Positions 44,131-55,590 of a stretch of DNA of 64,000 nt are shown here, piece after piece. Location of the stretch: assembly GCA_029204225.1 (NCBI GenBank), contig CM055098.1, forward strand, positions 22,387,367 to 22,451,366, given 5' to 3'. Source of the DNA: Diphasiastrum complanatum. Taxonomy: Eukaryota > Streptophyta > Lycopodiopsida > Lycopodiales > Lycopodiaceae. Within the stretch, counting starts at the first letter, position 1; the number at the start of each line of letters is the position of its first letter. Below the pieces are notes generated by a model, which did no database searches, had not been told where the DNA came from, and was given only the letters and a program-made list of their open reading frames with translations. The position numbers and the translations under genes are program-made.

Positions 44131-45158
44131 TACCTGGACAGTGGCGCTACCCAACACATGACTTCTCACAAAAAATGGTTTACGGAGTACACAACTTACA
44201 ACATAGACCAATTTATCTACCTCAGAGATTCTAGCACCATATGTGTGGAAGGCAAAGGAGCAGTGAAGATCAGCTTCAACAACGATCTGCCCATTTGTGT
44301 TCCTAACATCTTTCATGCTCCTCAGTTGTCAAAGAGTCTGTTATAGTCTCGAAGATAAATGATGAGGGCTACATTGTTACATTCTCATCTAAGGAGTGTA
44401 CAATATTTGAGGAAGATACTCCTCTGACTACATGCACTAGAATCGGGAACCTTTACGTACTCTCTAATTCAGTTGCATTAGCTAGTATCTCTAATGAAAA
44501 TGTAAACAATAGTCATGTTCTGTGGCACATGAATACAAGATCACTATCTTATATGCTTTGTAATAATTTAGTTGATGGTTTGAATTTCCCATCTTCATTA
44601 GATAGGAAATTTTTCTTTTGTGAATCATGCATCTATGGGAAGCACTCTAGAAGCAAGTTTCCAAAATCACATTTCATCAAATCAAAGCATGTATTAAATC
44701 TTGTAAATAGCAATCTCTGTGGTCCAATGCCAACTCCATCCTTAGGAGATGTAGTCTATTTTATCACTTTCATAGATGATTACTCTAGATGGTCTACAGT
44801 CATGTTCACTAAGCACAAATCTGAAGCCTTTGGATGCTTCAGGAGATTCAAGGCCATGGCTGAGACACAAACGTCTAGGAAAGTGAAGGCACTCCAAACT
44901 GATGGTGGTGGCGAATACATCTCCAATGAGATGTCCAACTACATGACTGAACATGGCATCAAAAGACAGTTCACTACTTTCTATTCACCTCAACAGAACG
45001 GGACTGCAGAAAGGAAGAATCGAACTCGTCTCAACTCAGCCAGATCAATGCTACATCAGGCACACCTACCTACGAAGTTCTGGGCAGAAGCTACTGCCAT
45101 AACTTGTTATGTGCAGAACAGATCCAGCACCAGCCGTCAACAACAAAACTCCTTATGA
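44131..45158 (+). pseudogene. Copia protease and integrase, broken
   Basis: After the stop comes YLDSGATQHMTSHK (protease active site), then the post-protease region to a TAG at 44346. The integrase frame at 44529-45158 has CESCIYGKHSRSKF, FITFIDDYSRW, TDGGGEY and PQQNGTAERKNRT, so the acidic residues are kept. The frame is lost after 45158 in TSSTSRQQQN; downstream text (PYEVWHGHKPNVNHLKTFGC) is in another frame. Confidence 0.82.
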
Positions 45159-45519
45159 AGTTTGGCATGGGCACAAGCCCAATGTCAACCATTTAAAAAC
45201 CTTTGGTTGTATAAGTTTTGTTCACATTCATTCTTCCAACATTGTTGATTCTTCTATAGAACTTGTACCTATAGCTACATAAGCCAAGCAGCAAATAGTA
45301 TCTATCACCAGACCAGACTAAGAAAGCTCGAGCAGATCTGGAGAAGTTCGTGAAGAAGCAGAATTAGTGCATCTTGGTCAATAGAACATCCGCAGATCCT
45401 CACGGACTCAGACAGTTCCTGAGAGGTATATACCTCAATCATTCTGGACTTCATCTGAAGAACCAGAGAGCCTAGCCGAAGCAATTAACTCCAAGGATGT
45501 TGTGAAGTAAAAAGAAGCT

Positions 45520-47087
45520 ATGGAAAGTGACTACAACTCACTTTTGATGAACCAGACCTGGATACTAGTCGACTTCCCCACTCACAAGAGAGTTATTGAC
45601 AACAAGTGGATCTTCAAGAAGAAGATCAACTCTGATGGTTCCATTGCTAAATGGAAAGCACGACTCGTGGCTAAAGTATTCACTCAAGTCCAAGGAGTGG
45701 ATTACCAAGAAATATTCAGTCCTGTCATTAAGATGCAATCAATCAGGACTTTGATCGCATTAGCAGTTGCTAAAGACCTCGAAATGCACCAAATGGATGT
45801 CAAGACAACATTTCTCAATGACAACGTCGAAGAGGAGCTGTATACCTTCCAACCGGAAGGATTCAAAGTCAAAGGTCAAGAGTACAAAGTGTGCAAGCTG
45901 CACAAAGCAATCTATGGTCTGAAACAGGCCGCAAGAGCATGGTTTGATAGAATCAACTCTTATCTCATTCAATTGGGATTTGCAAACAATTTAGCTAACT
46001 GTAATGCTTATTTAAAGCATATAGGCACCAATTTAGTTCACATAGATCTTTACGTAGATGATGCATTTACTCTGTCTAACGACACTTCTCTTCTGCGCAC
46101 CACTAAGAGTGATCTGTCAAAGGAATTTGACATGACTAATTTAGGAGCTGTTCATTCTTTGCTAGGAATTCACATTACTAGAGATAGACTTCATAAGAAG
46201 ATCTATCTTAGTCAGCAGGCATATCTAAAAGGCATTTTAAAAAAAATTACATATGTCTAATTGCAAACCAATTGATACACCAACGGATTCAAGTATAGTA
46301 TTAACTAAACCTTCTTGCGCTGAGACTAATAGTGAAGTACTCGACTTAGCAAAGTACCCTTATCATTCACTAATCGGATCTCTAATGTATTCAATGTTGT
46401 GTACTAGACCAGATTTAGCATACATTGTTAGCACGTTAAGTCAATTCATGTCTAATCCCAGGGTCTCTCATTGGAAATCATTGAAGAGAGTGATGAGATA
46501 TATTCAGGGAAGTTTAGATCACATCTAATGTTACGATGGAAATGCTATCGACACACTTGTCCTACGAGGCTATTTCGACTCAGATTCCAACTCATATTGG
46601 GCAGGAACAGTCTCTACCAGAAAATATACCTCCGGGTTCTGTTTCTATATGGTAGGGGGACCGATTTTGTGGAATGCAAGGAAGCAAAAAGAAGCAAAAA
46701 TCAGTCACACTTTCTTCAATAGAGGCAGAGTACATCACAGCATGTCAAGCTTCAAAAGAAGCTATATGGATTAGGTTGTTACTTCACGACTTACATCAGA
46801 CTTAGTTTAATGCTACCACCATTTTGTGTGACAACATGAGCTGTATTTCACTGTCACTGAATCCCAGATTTCATGGCAAATACAAGCACATAGAAATCCA
46901 GTATCATTTCATTTGGGAGAAAGTCTTCTCAGGGCAAGTGATCATTCAATACTGCTCCACAACGAAAATGGTCGCAGACATCCTCACCAAAGCACTTCCC
47001 ATGATCAAGGATCAGATGTCCTTCAGCATGCTGAACCTGACGAAGTTACCAAGCGGCACCAACCATGACCTTAAGGGGGACTGTTGA
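45520..47087 (+). pseudogene. Copia reverse transcriptase and RNase H, frameshifted
   Basis: 45520-46260 encodes RT: NKWIFKKKINSDGS, MHQMDVKTTFLND, and the active site LYVDDAFTL near 46050. The frame then moves to 46253-46528 (LIGSLMYSMLCTRPDLAYIV, SQFMSNPRVSHWKSLKRV). RNase H pieces follow, ending at 46824-47087 with KHIEIQYHFIWEKV and ADILTKALP. At least two frameshifts separate the pieces, so no functional enzyme is expected. Confidence 0.82.
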
Positions 47088-48331
47088 AAATTAAGCCCAC
47101 AATTGCCTCCTTGGTGAATCATAACTTAGACAACCAATTACTTGAAGAACGTCTACAACCGACTTTCGACTGATCTCCAGCAAAGGGTAACCAAATCCAT
47201 CATAATTTTAAGTTCAGATGTTAAGTTTAATAACTTGAAGTCATTGGAGACTTGGCCATCTTCAAGGACTTCCACAAAACTTGCATTTAGAACAAGTCTA
47301 CAGATTTACATTATTTATGAACAGTCTGCAAAAATACACTAAGTGTCATAGTTTGCATTTTTTGCACTTTCAAAAAACTGTGACACTTACCTTCACAGTT
47401 AACTTGTTCGCAGTTCAAAAGTTTAACTATTTTTTAGCATCGATTTTTTTTCGCGTTTTTCAGAAAAATGCAAGAAAAGATAAATTCTTGTAGGTCCTCT
47501 ATATTTAAGAGTTAAACTGTTAAAGGCACCTTCGCCAACCTTTTAAGGACACCTTAAAGTTGTTTTTAAAGTACCTTTGGCTTCTTCGCAATTTCCCGCA
47601 TAACAAGAGAAAGCCAAACTGTTAAGACATCTTCGCATTTTGAGGGCACCTTCAACTTTCTAAGGGCACCTTAAAGTTGTTTAGGACACCTTCGGCTTTT
47701 TCGCAAAAACTCGAAGAGAGAGAAAGAAGAATGCCGAAGGTCGTCTAAAATGAACGAGGTTTGTTCCCATGTTATTTCACGAAACACCATGCGAAGTGAT
47801 AGAGATTTGCGACGTCCTCATCTGCGTGAACGATTTTAATTTGTTGACCGTATACACTATGTACAGTTGTCACAGAAGCCATATACTTCCAAGTACAACG
47901 GCTTTCCCAATTAGGTGACAAACATTCAATGTAATTAATACATGGATGAAATCTATAAATAGATCATCTAAGCACAAATTAGTAGTTGCTCCGTCCATGA
48001 GACATATTATTTTGAGCCTCCCAATTACGTCATCAATTTTTGGTTGTAATTGTTAATTGTATTGTGCTTCAGTGTAATATAGCAACAACATGTTTTTATC
48101 TGTTCAGATGAATGTTTGTTGTGATTGAATGCACTTTCATTGCTGTTTGATCGTGCTTGTATACTTACTCTGATCAGAATACGGACGTCTATGACTCCTC
48201 AGTTTTTGATCAGGATGGCTGTCTTTGACGCCTGAGGAACTCGCGATATCATACTGCTCTTCCATTTGTTTCAGAACTATACTTCTTTGATTTCAGTAGT
48301 ACCACACGCAAACCATCTCTAATCTCTTCGG
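47082..48331 (+). repeat. 3' LTR of the decayed copia
   Basis: About 1.25 kb from TGTTGAAAATTAAG. It contains AGGACACCTT..AAAGTTGTTT reiterations at 47520-47700. The last 207 bp match the 5' remnant at 43140-43356. No clean CA end is visible at 48331. Confidence 0.7.
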
Positions 48332-48436
48332 TGGACTGTACTCTTGTTTTAGAGTATGAATTAATTTTTAAGATCATGTTGGGCAATTAGAACACTTAAA
48401 AGCCGTGATTATACATAGCAGAATCTTTCTATTAGA

Positions 48437-49149
48437 TTGTTTTTGCATCTAGCAGCCGATTGGAATCGGAGAGCTATTTCGCAATATTCCTGCTCTCTTC
48501 TCCATTCTCGTTCTTCCTTTTATCTTGCCCCGATTAGATCACCCATTTCGGTAGAGACTCGAACGATCAAGTTTCAGAAAGCAGCCGATTTCCTTCATGA
48601 TATGCAAGAAATGCTACATATTGCACGTGAGAATGTCCAGTGTGCCCAAGATAGGAACTGACATTATGCTAATCTAAAAAGATCGCCTCGAGACTTTTGA
48701 GTGGAGGATTGGGTATATTTGAGAATCCCAAAGGATTATAGTGTGATGCATATTAGTAAGCATTATAAATTTTCTCCTAGATATAGAGGACTGTATCAGA
48801 TCTTGAAAAAGATCAAATACTTAGCTTACCAGTTGGACCTCCCAGAGGGAACTCATGTGCATCCGGTTTTTCATGTAAGTCGATTCAAGAAGAGTCTACG
48901 TGAAGGGGAGCATCTTGGTTCTGGAGACCAATTGCATTTGTTGGATGAATCATCAGGTATGTCCCAACTTGAACCCGAAAAGATCTTGGATCGAGAACTA
49001 AATGATCGAGGAATTGCATAGTTACCGAGTATCTGGTTTGATGGAAGGGTCGCACAGACAATGATGATTCCTGGGAACATGAAGGGAACTTAAGGAGAAA
49101 CTTCCTAGCTTAAAGTTTTGAGGTCAAAACTTCAAGAAGGGGGCAAGAA
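48437..49149 (+). pseudogene. Ty3/gypsy chromovirus integrase C-terminus and chromodomain remnant
   Basis: In one frame with stops at 48660 and 48698 the text runs FLHDMQEMLHIARENVQ, VEDWVYLRIPKDYS, FSPRYRGLYQILKKIKYLAY and LPEGTHVHPVFHVSRFKKSL, the canonical end of chromovirus integrase. It continues as LEPEKILDRELNDRGIA, then a TAG where a Tyr/Leu is usual, then LPSIWFDGRV, a degenerate chromodomain. The rest of pol is missing upstream. Such chromodomains steer insertion to heterochromatin (family knowledge). Confidence 0.78.
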
Positions 49150-49561
49150 TGTCATGCCCACGATTGGTCTTAGATAGCATGTCCAGCTAGAGATCAATAA
49201 GCCTACAACCCATAAGTAAATTATAAGTATGAGGGGTTTGAGGCCCTCATGTTTATATGGTCATAATTACTGGTTGGAGGACGAAACACATGATGGTGGA
49301 TTTTGTGGCTCTATCAGTGAGTCATAGAGGGACTAGATGATGTGGCCCAGATATGTTGTAGAGCTGTCTAGTAAGGTGTCACCATTCAGTACTACTGGGC
49401 CTTGGAGGGTGTAAGTATACCCATTAGGCTCTCACTTGTATGCTAGATTGTGGTGCTAGTGGCTGTATGCTGCTAGTATGGCTCCTCTATCCCTTGTGAG
49501 AGTTTGATCCATAGCTTGGGAGCTAGATCTGTAAGATCTAGGTTTGGTTGGGTTGGTTTGT
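49150..49561 (+). repeat. Chromovirus 3' LTR, interrupted
   Basis: Starts TGTCATGCCCACG after the purine-rich GAAGGGGGCAAGAA. It is broken at 49561 by the minus-strand LTR element (TSD TTTGT); the interrupted sequence should resume at 54635. Its right end cannot be fixed because no partner LTR is in the window. Confidence 0.6.
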
Positions 49562-50797
49562 TGTAGCGCAGGCATCCCAAAGGGAGCCGGGAACCACGAC
49601 TTAGCTTCCCAGCCTTCAACTCTTGCCATCCGAACCCACTTGACATACAAGCAGCCAACTCGCCAACAACGATCAGACTTAACCAACTTGAAGTTCCAAG
49701 GACCAACATTGAGATCCAACCTGGCGCCATGCCAGATCGGGGGTCCCGATGTGGGTGACTTCCCTCCAAGCAAGCCGCCCGACATACATCAAACTTAACC
49801 AACTCGAAGCTTCGTTACAAACGAGTAACATCCATTCCAAGCAAGCGGTCTGACTTACATCAGACTTAACCAACTGAAAGCTTCGTCACGAGCGCTGGAA
49901 GCCACCCTGGCGCCTCGCCAGACTGGACAGCCATAAACAGGTAACATCCACCCAAGCAAGCCATCCAACTCAGCCGACAGGTTAGAGCCCATTCCCCAAG
50001 AGCTTAACCCATTCACGTTCATGCAAGGAACACTCAGAACCACAAGCCGCGACAGATATGGAAACAACCAGTTCCTGGACCAAATGGTCCCGACAGCATA
50101 CCGCTGGCGCCACGGACCGAATGGTCCCGACGGCATACCGCTGGCGTCCCGGGATACGACCCTCAGCTATGTGCCAAGTTAAAAATTTTGAAAGCGGTCT
50201 TACAACTGGCGCTTTTACCGAACACTGAAATCCAGACGGTAATCAGAGTCAGTTTGAGGAAAATCCCACTTTATTGATAAATCTGAGAAGGGTACATTTC
50301 AAGTGTGTGACCGACCCTAGTCTCCGGGGCGCTAGCATGCCAAGGCGAGAGCCATGACAACATTCCAGCAAGGGAGGCTGAGACTTGGTTGGAGCTCGTC
50401 CTGAGTCGCAACCCGCACTCCCCTATAGTATTGGTGTGATTCGGCACCCCCCCTCATACCAAGCACTCTACCCAAGCTGGTAAAGCACGTTTTTCTCTCT
50501 CTAGGATTTTCTCTTTCTAGAAAGTCATTTTCTCTCTCTAGATTTCATTGATCCCCAGGCTTCCTTTAATCATGCCTAGATCGTGTGAGGTGATTGCACA
50601 TCGATCTGAGCTCTCTGGACTTCGCTAGAACCGATCAAAGATTTTCAGCCATAGGTACTTGGCGCCGGCTGGATTATGGTCACAGTGGCGCCGGGAGCGG
50701 CGCCGGCGCCGTTGGCGCCGGGAGCAGCAGGGGCTCTGCTGGCGCCGGGGACATAGCTGGCTCCGGAAGTAAAGCTTGTAAAGGTAGCTTTACAACA
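49562..50797 (-). repeat. 3' LTR of the minus-strand element
   Basis: Plus-strand text TGTAGCGCAGGC...CTTTACAACA. It contains a GGCGCC-rich segment (50660-50765), an internal inverted AAAGCTTGTAAAGGTAGCTTT near 50771 and CTCTCTCTAG repeats near 50495-50545. Confidence 0.9.
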
Positions 50798-52130
50798 TCC
50801 ACCCCACCTTTATAAAATCTGATGTCCTCATCAGATGTCAGATTAAAGTAAAGGTGTCTCCCAATTAAAATAACTATACATTTAAGCTACTTGGCACAGT
50901 ACTCAATTTACTGGCCACTTTTTATTAACATTGAAGCTGGCACACCACAAGTCGGAGGCTCAGCTCTTTGTACTGAAAAATTACATAACTTGAAAATATA
51001 TCTTTGTCTGGGAAAAGCGTAGATTTGATATCGCTTTCGTAAAACCCGAGAACCTTATTAACTGGTGACAGAGGCCTTTCTTTGAAATGTTCGCCCCTGT
51101 CGCTTCTGACTTTCGACTTTGGAACTCCTTTGAGCTCCTGATTTGTCCTTGATGCACTTTGTGTTGAGCTCCCTGAGCTCCAGGTTTGTTCAGTTCCGCA
51201 CAGGTATCAAGGCTCCCTGAGCCGAAGGATTTATCGTTTGATTGCCCACTTTATGGTCCACTCCGTGCCTTGTTGCTTCTGCACCTTGATTTCTCTCCTT
51301 GTCCAAGCCTGATCTTGATACTTTTCCATCTTGGCTCTTTAAGGTAGGCAAAGATTGAGTACTCCGCAATGCACCTCTCACTTAGCTTGAAGTAGCTCTT
51401 TGAATCAGGCCAAATGTAACCATTGACCTCATGAAAAGCCAAAGGGTCGCACCAGTTTGATCCGCATCCGAACTATCTCTTCGCGTTTGTTTGAAGCACC
51501 ATGTCCGTCGCACAAAACTTGACTTTCACAATTCCATCACTGGTTAGTTGCCGCACAGTCAAAACAAGAAGTGTACATCGTGCTTGGCTTCAAGTAGCTC
51601 TCTTTGAATCAGAAACATGCACCCAGAGTTTGCACTAATCCGATCTCACGCGAACTGTCCCTTAGCGTCCGTTCGAAATACCAAGTCTCTCATGCAAGAC
51701 TCAACTTTCACAGTTCCTTCATTGATCAGCTGCCTTACACGTAACACAAGCCAGTGTACTCATATGTTTCCTCATCATTGCTGGTCCAGAGAAAGCCTAT
51801 AACAAACTTTCCTTTCCACAACAAAACCTTGTCAACTTATTATGTCCAAAGTTCGCCAGTATCCTCGTGTGAGTATGGCTAGGTCACCTTGAATTTGCCC
51901 CCATTTTGATCAACTTTCATTCAAAATTTGCCCCAAGAGAGAGGTGTGTGATAGTTCCCCTCCACTTAATAAATCAGCTGATCGGACTTAGAGTAGAGTT
52001 CTTCGGACAAAAAGCCTTTCCAACACTTTGCTTCCCATCTGCTAGGATTATGGCTCGATCCAACTTGTTGCCAATCTCTGAAGAGGATCCTAGTCTTTTC
52101 CCCTTTTGAGGAAAAACCCAACTGATACTG

Positions 52131-52630
52131 GATATCACCCATGCTCAGTGAGTTTTAGTTCCGAAGGTGGCCATCCCAAAATGAAGACCAACTGCTATAG
52201 AAGATCTCCCCTGAAATTACCCTTTCCAACTTTTGACTTCCTGCTTACGTCTGGTGGGCGTTGTCGCAAATGAAACTAACCCAAGAAACAGGCTAGCCAT
52301 CCATCCTTTGCAAACATTGAGTCATTTCGTTGTCGTTCACGTGCGAGTACTTGAACTGCAAATCCGCCGCACAGATTCTGGATATCGCCCATGCTCAGTG
52401 AGTTTCAGTTCCGAAGGTGGCCGTCCCAAAATGAAGACCAACTGCTCCATAGAAGATCTCCCCTGAAATGGCCCTTTCCAACTTTTGACTTCCTGCTTGC
52501 GTCTGGTGGGCGTTGTCGCAAATGAAAGTAACCTAAGAAACAGGCTAGCCATCCATCCTTTGCAAACATTGAGTCGTTTCGTTGTCGTTCACGTGTGAGT
52601 ACTTGAACTGCAAATCCGCCCCACAGATTC
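52131..52630. repeat. 250-bp tandem duplication
   Basis: GATATCRCCCATGCTCAGTG starts units at 52131 and 52381. They remain closely similar through CGCACAGATTCTG / CCACAGATTCTG. About 94-95% identity by eye, so the duplication is fairly young. Confidence 0.88.
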
Positions 52631-52889
52631 TGTAGTCCTCTTTGTTTGATGGTATCAGCCTTCAAAAGAAAAGGTTCCTTCTCGAGCCATCAGCTCCTTG
52701 TATCACAAGCAATCATGCAAACCAGACAAAGCACGAGTACTAAGACTCACCACGAATACGTACAAGTAAGACACTCAGGCAGGTTTACTAACAAGTAACA
52801 AAGACAAGGTCCCCCTTTGAGATGGTCCTGCCAACGGACCTTTGCCTGGCCGCGCCCATACAAATCGATCACGGAATCAGCCCACATAG

Positions 52890-53310
52890 GACACCCCTCC
52901 AACTATCCGTGCTTTCACCATTAAGCAGCACATTGCCTCAGTCACGCCCCACCACTTTTTGGTCGATAGCCCTTATAGCTAAACGATCGGCAGCTATCCT
53001 GCACCGGCAGCTAACCACCCGTGCTTTACACCCGAATTCGAGCAGCATCTCTGTATCAATGGTTAACCCGTACAGTTCGAATATGTCGCCCCGCACCCCA
53101 CAATGTACAGACCGTGCTTTCACCTCCCTAGGCAGCACTTTGCCTCATCCGTCCTATGTGCAGACAGCGCCAGGCCCGAACCGCGAGAACTGACCGTGCT
53201 TACACCTCAAGGGCAGCACCTTGACTCATCAAGTCCCCCGTTCTACCGACCACTCCGACCGTGGACGCACCTGTGCTTACATTGTGGGCAGCACCTTGCA
53301 CAACAGTTGT
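52890..53310. repeat. CCGTGCTT / GGCAGCAC module array
   Basis: Five modules of 60-120 bp, each with CCGTGCTTWCAC or a variant followed by RGCAGCAC-TTGCCTCA or similar (52908, 53018, 53111, 53196, 53269). Confidence 0.7.
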
Positions 53311-53371
53311 CTTGATGAACCCCAAACCGTGGCCATTTCTGTGAGATCCGCATAGCTGACCGGCCAGTCGG

Positions 53372-53383
53372 CTCTGATACCAC
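53372..53383 (-). other. Primer-binding site, minus strand
   Basis: GCTCTGATACCA on the plus strand is TGGTATCAGAGC on the minus strand, two bases from the LTR edge. It sets the orientation of the element. Confidence 0.9.
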
Positions 53384-53385
53384 AT

Positions 53386-54629
53386 GTAGCGCAGGCATCC
53401 CAAAGGGAGCCGGGAACCACGACTTAGCTTCCCAGCCTTCAACTCTTGCCATCCGAACCCACTTGACATACAAGCAGCCAACTCGCCAACAACGATCAGA
53501 CTTAACCAACTTGAAGTTCCGAGGACCAACATTGAGATCCAACCTGGCGCCATGCCAGATCGGGGGTCCCGATGTGGGTGACTTCCCTCCAAGCAAGCCG
53601 CCCGATATACATCAAACTTAACCAACTCGAAGCTTCGTTACAAACGAGTAACATCCATTCCAAGCAAGCGGTCTGACTTACATCAGACTTAACCAACTGA
53701 AAGCTTCGTCACGAGCGCTGGAAGCCACCCTGGCGCCTCGCCAGACTGGACAGCCATAAACAGGTAACATCCACCCAAACAAGCCATCCAACTCAGCCGA
53801 CAGGTTAGAGCCCGTTCCCCAAGAGCTTAACCCATTAACGTTCATGCAAGGAACACTCAGAACCACAAGCCGCGACAGATATGGAAACAACCAGTTCCTG
53901 GACCAAATGGTCCCGACAGCATACCGCTGGCGCCACGGACCGAATGGTCCCGACGGCATACCGCTGGCGTCCCGGGATACGACCCTCAGCTATGTGCCAA
54001 GTTAAAAATTTTGAAAGCGGCCTTACAACTGGCGCTTTTACCGAACACTGAAACCCAGAAGGTAATCAGAGTCCGTTTGAGGAAAATCCCACTTTATTGA
54101 TAAATCTGAGAAGGTTACATTTCAAGTGTGTGACCGACCCTAGTCTCCGGGGCGCTAGCATGCCAAGGCGAGAGCCATGACAACATTCCAGCAAGGGAGG
54201 CTGAGACTTGGTTGGAGCTCGCCCTGAGTCGCAACCCGCACTCCCCTATAGTATTGGTGTGATTCGGCACCCCCCCTCATACCAAGCACTCTACCCAAGC
54301 TGGTAAAGCACGTTTTTCTCTCTCTAGAATTTTCTCTTTCTAGAAAGTCATTTTCTCTCTCTAGATTTTATTGATCCCCAGGCTTCCTTTAATCATGCCT
54401 AGATCGTGTGAGGTGATTGCACATCGATCTGAGCTCTCTGGACTTCGCTAGAACCGATCAAAGATTTTCAGCCATAGGAACTTGGCGTCGGCTGGATTAT
54501 GGTCACAGTGGCGCCGGGAGCGGCGCCGGCGCCGTTGGCGCTGGGAGCAGCAGGGGCGCTGCTGGCGCCGGGGACATAGCTGGCGCCGATGGCGCCGGAA
54601 GTAAAGCTTGTAAAGGTAGCTTTACAACA
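53386..54629 (-). repeat. 5' LTR of the minus-strand element
   Basis: Direct repeat of 49562-50797, ending CTTTACAACA and followed by TTTGT. It has an extra GATGGCGCC-type unit near 54588-54597. Confidence 0.9.
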
Positions 54630-54634
54630 TTTGT

Positions 54635-55130
54635 CCACCATCTAATTCCCTTGTGTTGCTTTGTTGGGGCTTGCTTGGCTAGTGATCCTTGGAGGTCTTT
54701 ATAGATACGGCGATGGATGAAGAAGCTCCAAGGCCTAAATGGTGGCAGAAGAAGAAATTGTTGGACTCATGGTAGCTAGAGCACGAGCTATACAAGAATA
54801 CTCACCCACTTTCCCAAGTAAAACATGGTGACACCACCAACGTTGAACAGGTGGTACAAAAACACCATTTGAAATAAAAACCTGCTGAGTAGTGTGCTTG
54901 ACACCAAAGGAAATGCTCTTGATGGATTTAGCTTTAAAGGTGTAGTGAATTATTGCAAATATCAAGCTATGGTTGAAAAGAAATCAACGGCTCATATAAG
55001 CTCAAAAGGTTTATTTTTTATCCAATTACAAATGTCACAGTACATCACAATGGCCAATTTTCAACATTGCATTTTTTTAGGGAGTGCCAAAATTTTACTT
55101 AGGCTTGCAAAAATCAATGCTGCTATAGGT
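54635..55130. other. Gene-free stretch; probably continuation of the interrupted chromovirus LTR at its left
   Basis: Begins CCACCATCTAATTCC, which was contiguous with 49561 before insertion of the minus-strand element. Short ORFs lack motifs. Confidence 0.45.
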
Positions 55131-55255
55131 AGATGCAGCGCCTCTTGGTGTCAAATTTTTCCACAATATTTTTTATGATGGTTGAGGTTACTTCAATGGT
55201 GACTGTCAAAAATAATGACAAAAATATTTTGTATAATATTGTCACTAATTTATTA
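55131..55255 (+). repeat. Left arm of an inverted repeat flanking the RING gene
   Basis: ATGCAGCGCCTCTTGGTGTC ... TTTTTTATGATGGTTGAGGT ... AATATTGTCACTAATTTA is matched in reverse complement at 59392-59500, at about 75% identity by eye. Confidence 0.65.
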
Positions 55256-55590
55256 TACATTATATAGATGCTTGATTTACAAGAAGGTAGGTAGTTATAG
55301 TTATATGATTTGGATTAACATATTCCTTAGCATCACTGACATGCCAGTGATGGTGAAGACACCATCCAAGGGTGGTGGTAGGTGCTTCACTGCCTCATGC
55401 TTTGCTAATATTGTCACTGATTTATTATACATTATATAGATGATTGAATCTACAAGAAGGTAGCTAGGTAGTTATACTTATATGATGGTTGGATCATATA
55501 CTTGGATCAGCATATTCTGGAGCATCACTGACATGCCAGTGGTGGTGTAGACACCATCCAAGGGTGGTGGTGGGTGCTTCACCACCTCCT
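55235..55590. repeat. 172-bp tandem duplication
   Basis: ATATTGTCACTRATTTATTATACATTATATAGATG begins units at about 55236 and 55408. Each unit ends in CACTGACATGCCAGTGRTGG and CACCATCCAAGGGTGGTGGT. The ACTGACATGCCAGT core is itself a near palindrome. Confidence 0.85.

Larger units (their letters stand above)
43140..48331 (+). mobile_element. Decayed copia element, 5' LTR largely deleted
   Basis: 43140-43356 matches the last part of the 3' LTR (48125-48331), sharing for example GCCTGAGGARCTCG. Gag follows directly with no PBS or leader, so a deletion joins the LTR end to gag. Coding runs to 47087 with several breaks. The 3' LTR starts TGTTGAAAATTAAGCCC at 47082 after the purine tract TTAAGGGGGAC. 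The LTR right end is uncertain; 48331 is the limit of shared homology. It is the same family as the inverted fragment at 21.9-22.8 kb. Confidence 0.82.
50798..53385 (-). other. Internal region of the LARD-like element
   Basis: No coding sequence recognised. It is built largely of repeats: a roughly 200-bp diverged duplication (51388-51590 and 51589-51780, sharing TTGAAGTAGCTCT and TTGAATCAG), a 250-bp tandem duplication (52131-52630), and five CCGTGCTT..GGCAGCAC modules (52890-53300). This repetitive make-up suggests a structural or packaging RNA rather than a protein gene, which is inference. Confidence 0.6.
49557..54634 (-). mobile_element. Complete non-autonomous LTR element (LARD-like) with TSD TTTGT
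   Basis: In minus orientation: 5' LTR 54629-53386, PBS 53383-53372 (TGGTATCAGAGC two bases after the LTR), internal 53385-50798, polypurine tract AAAGGTGGGGTGGA (50811-50798), 3' LTR 50797-49562. TTTGT at 49557-49561 and 54630-54634 is the target duplication. LTRs are 1236 and 1244 bp and about 98% identical by eye, differing by a GGCGCC-containing indel and point changes. The internal 2.6 kb shows no gag or pol motif in any frame, so it must be mobilised in trans. Confidence 0.9.

Noticed and set aside
49456-53959. Paired ORFs in the 1.24-kb LTRs (e.g. 93 and 109 codons) as genes
   Set aside because: They recur only because the LTR is duplicated; no domain and different lengths between copies.
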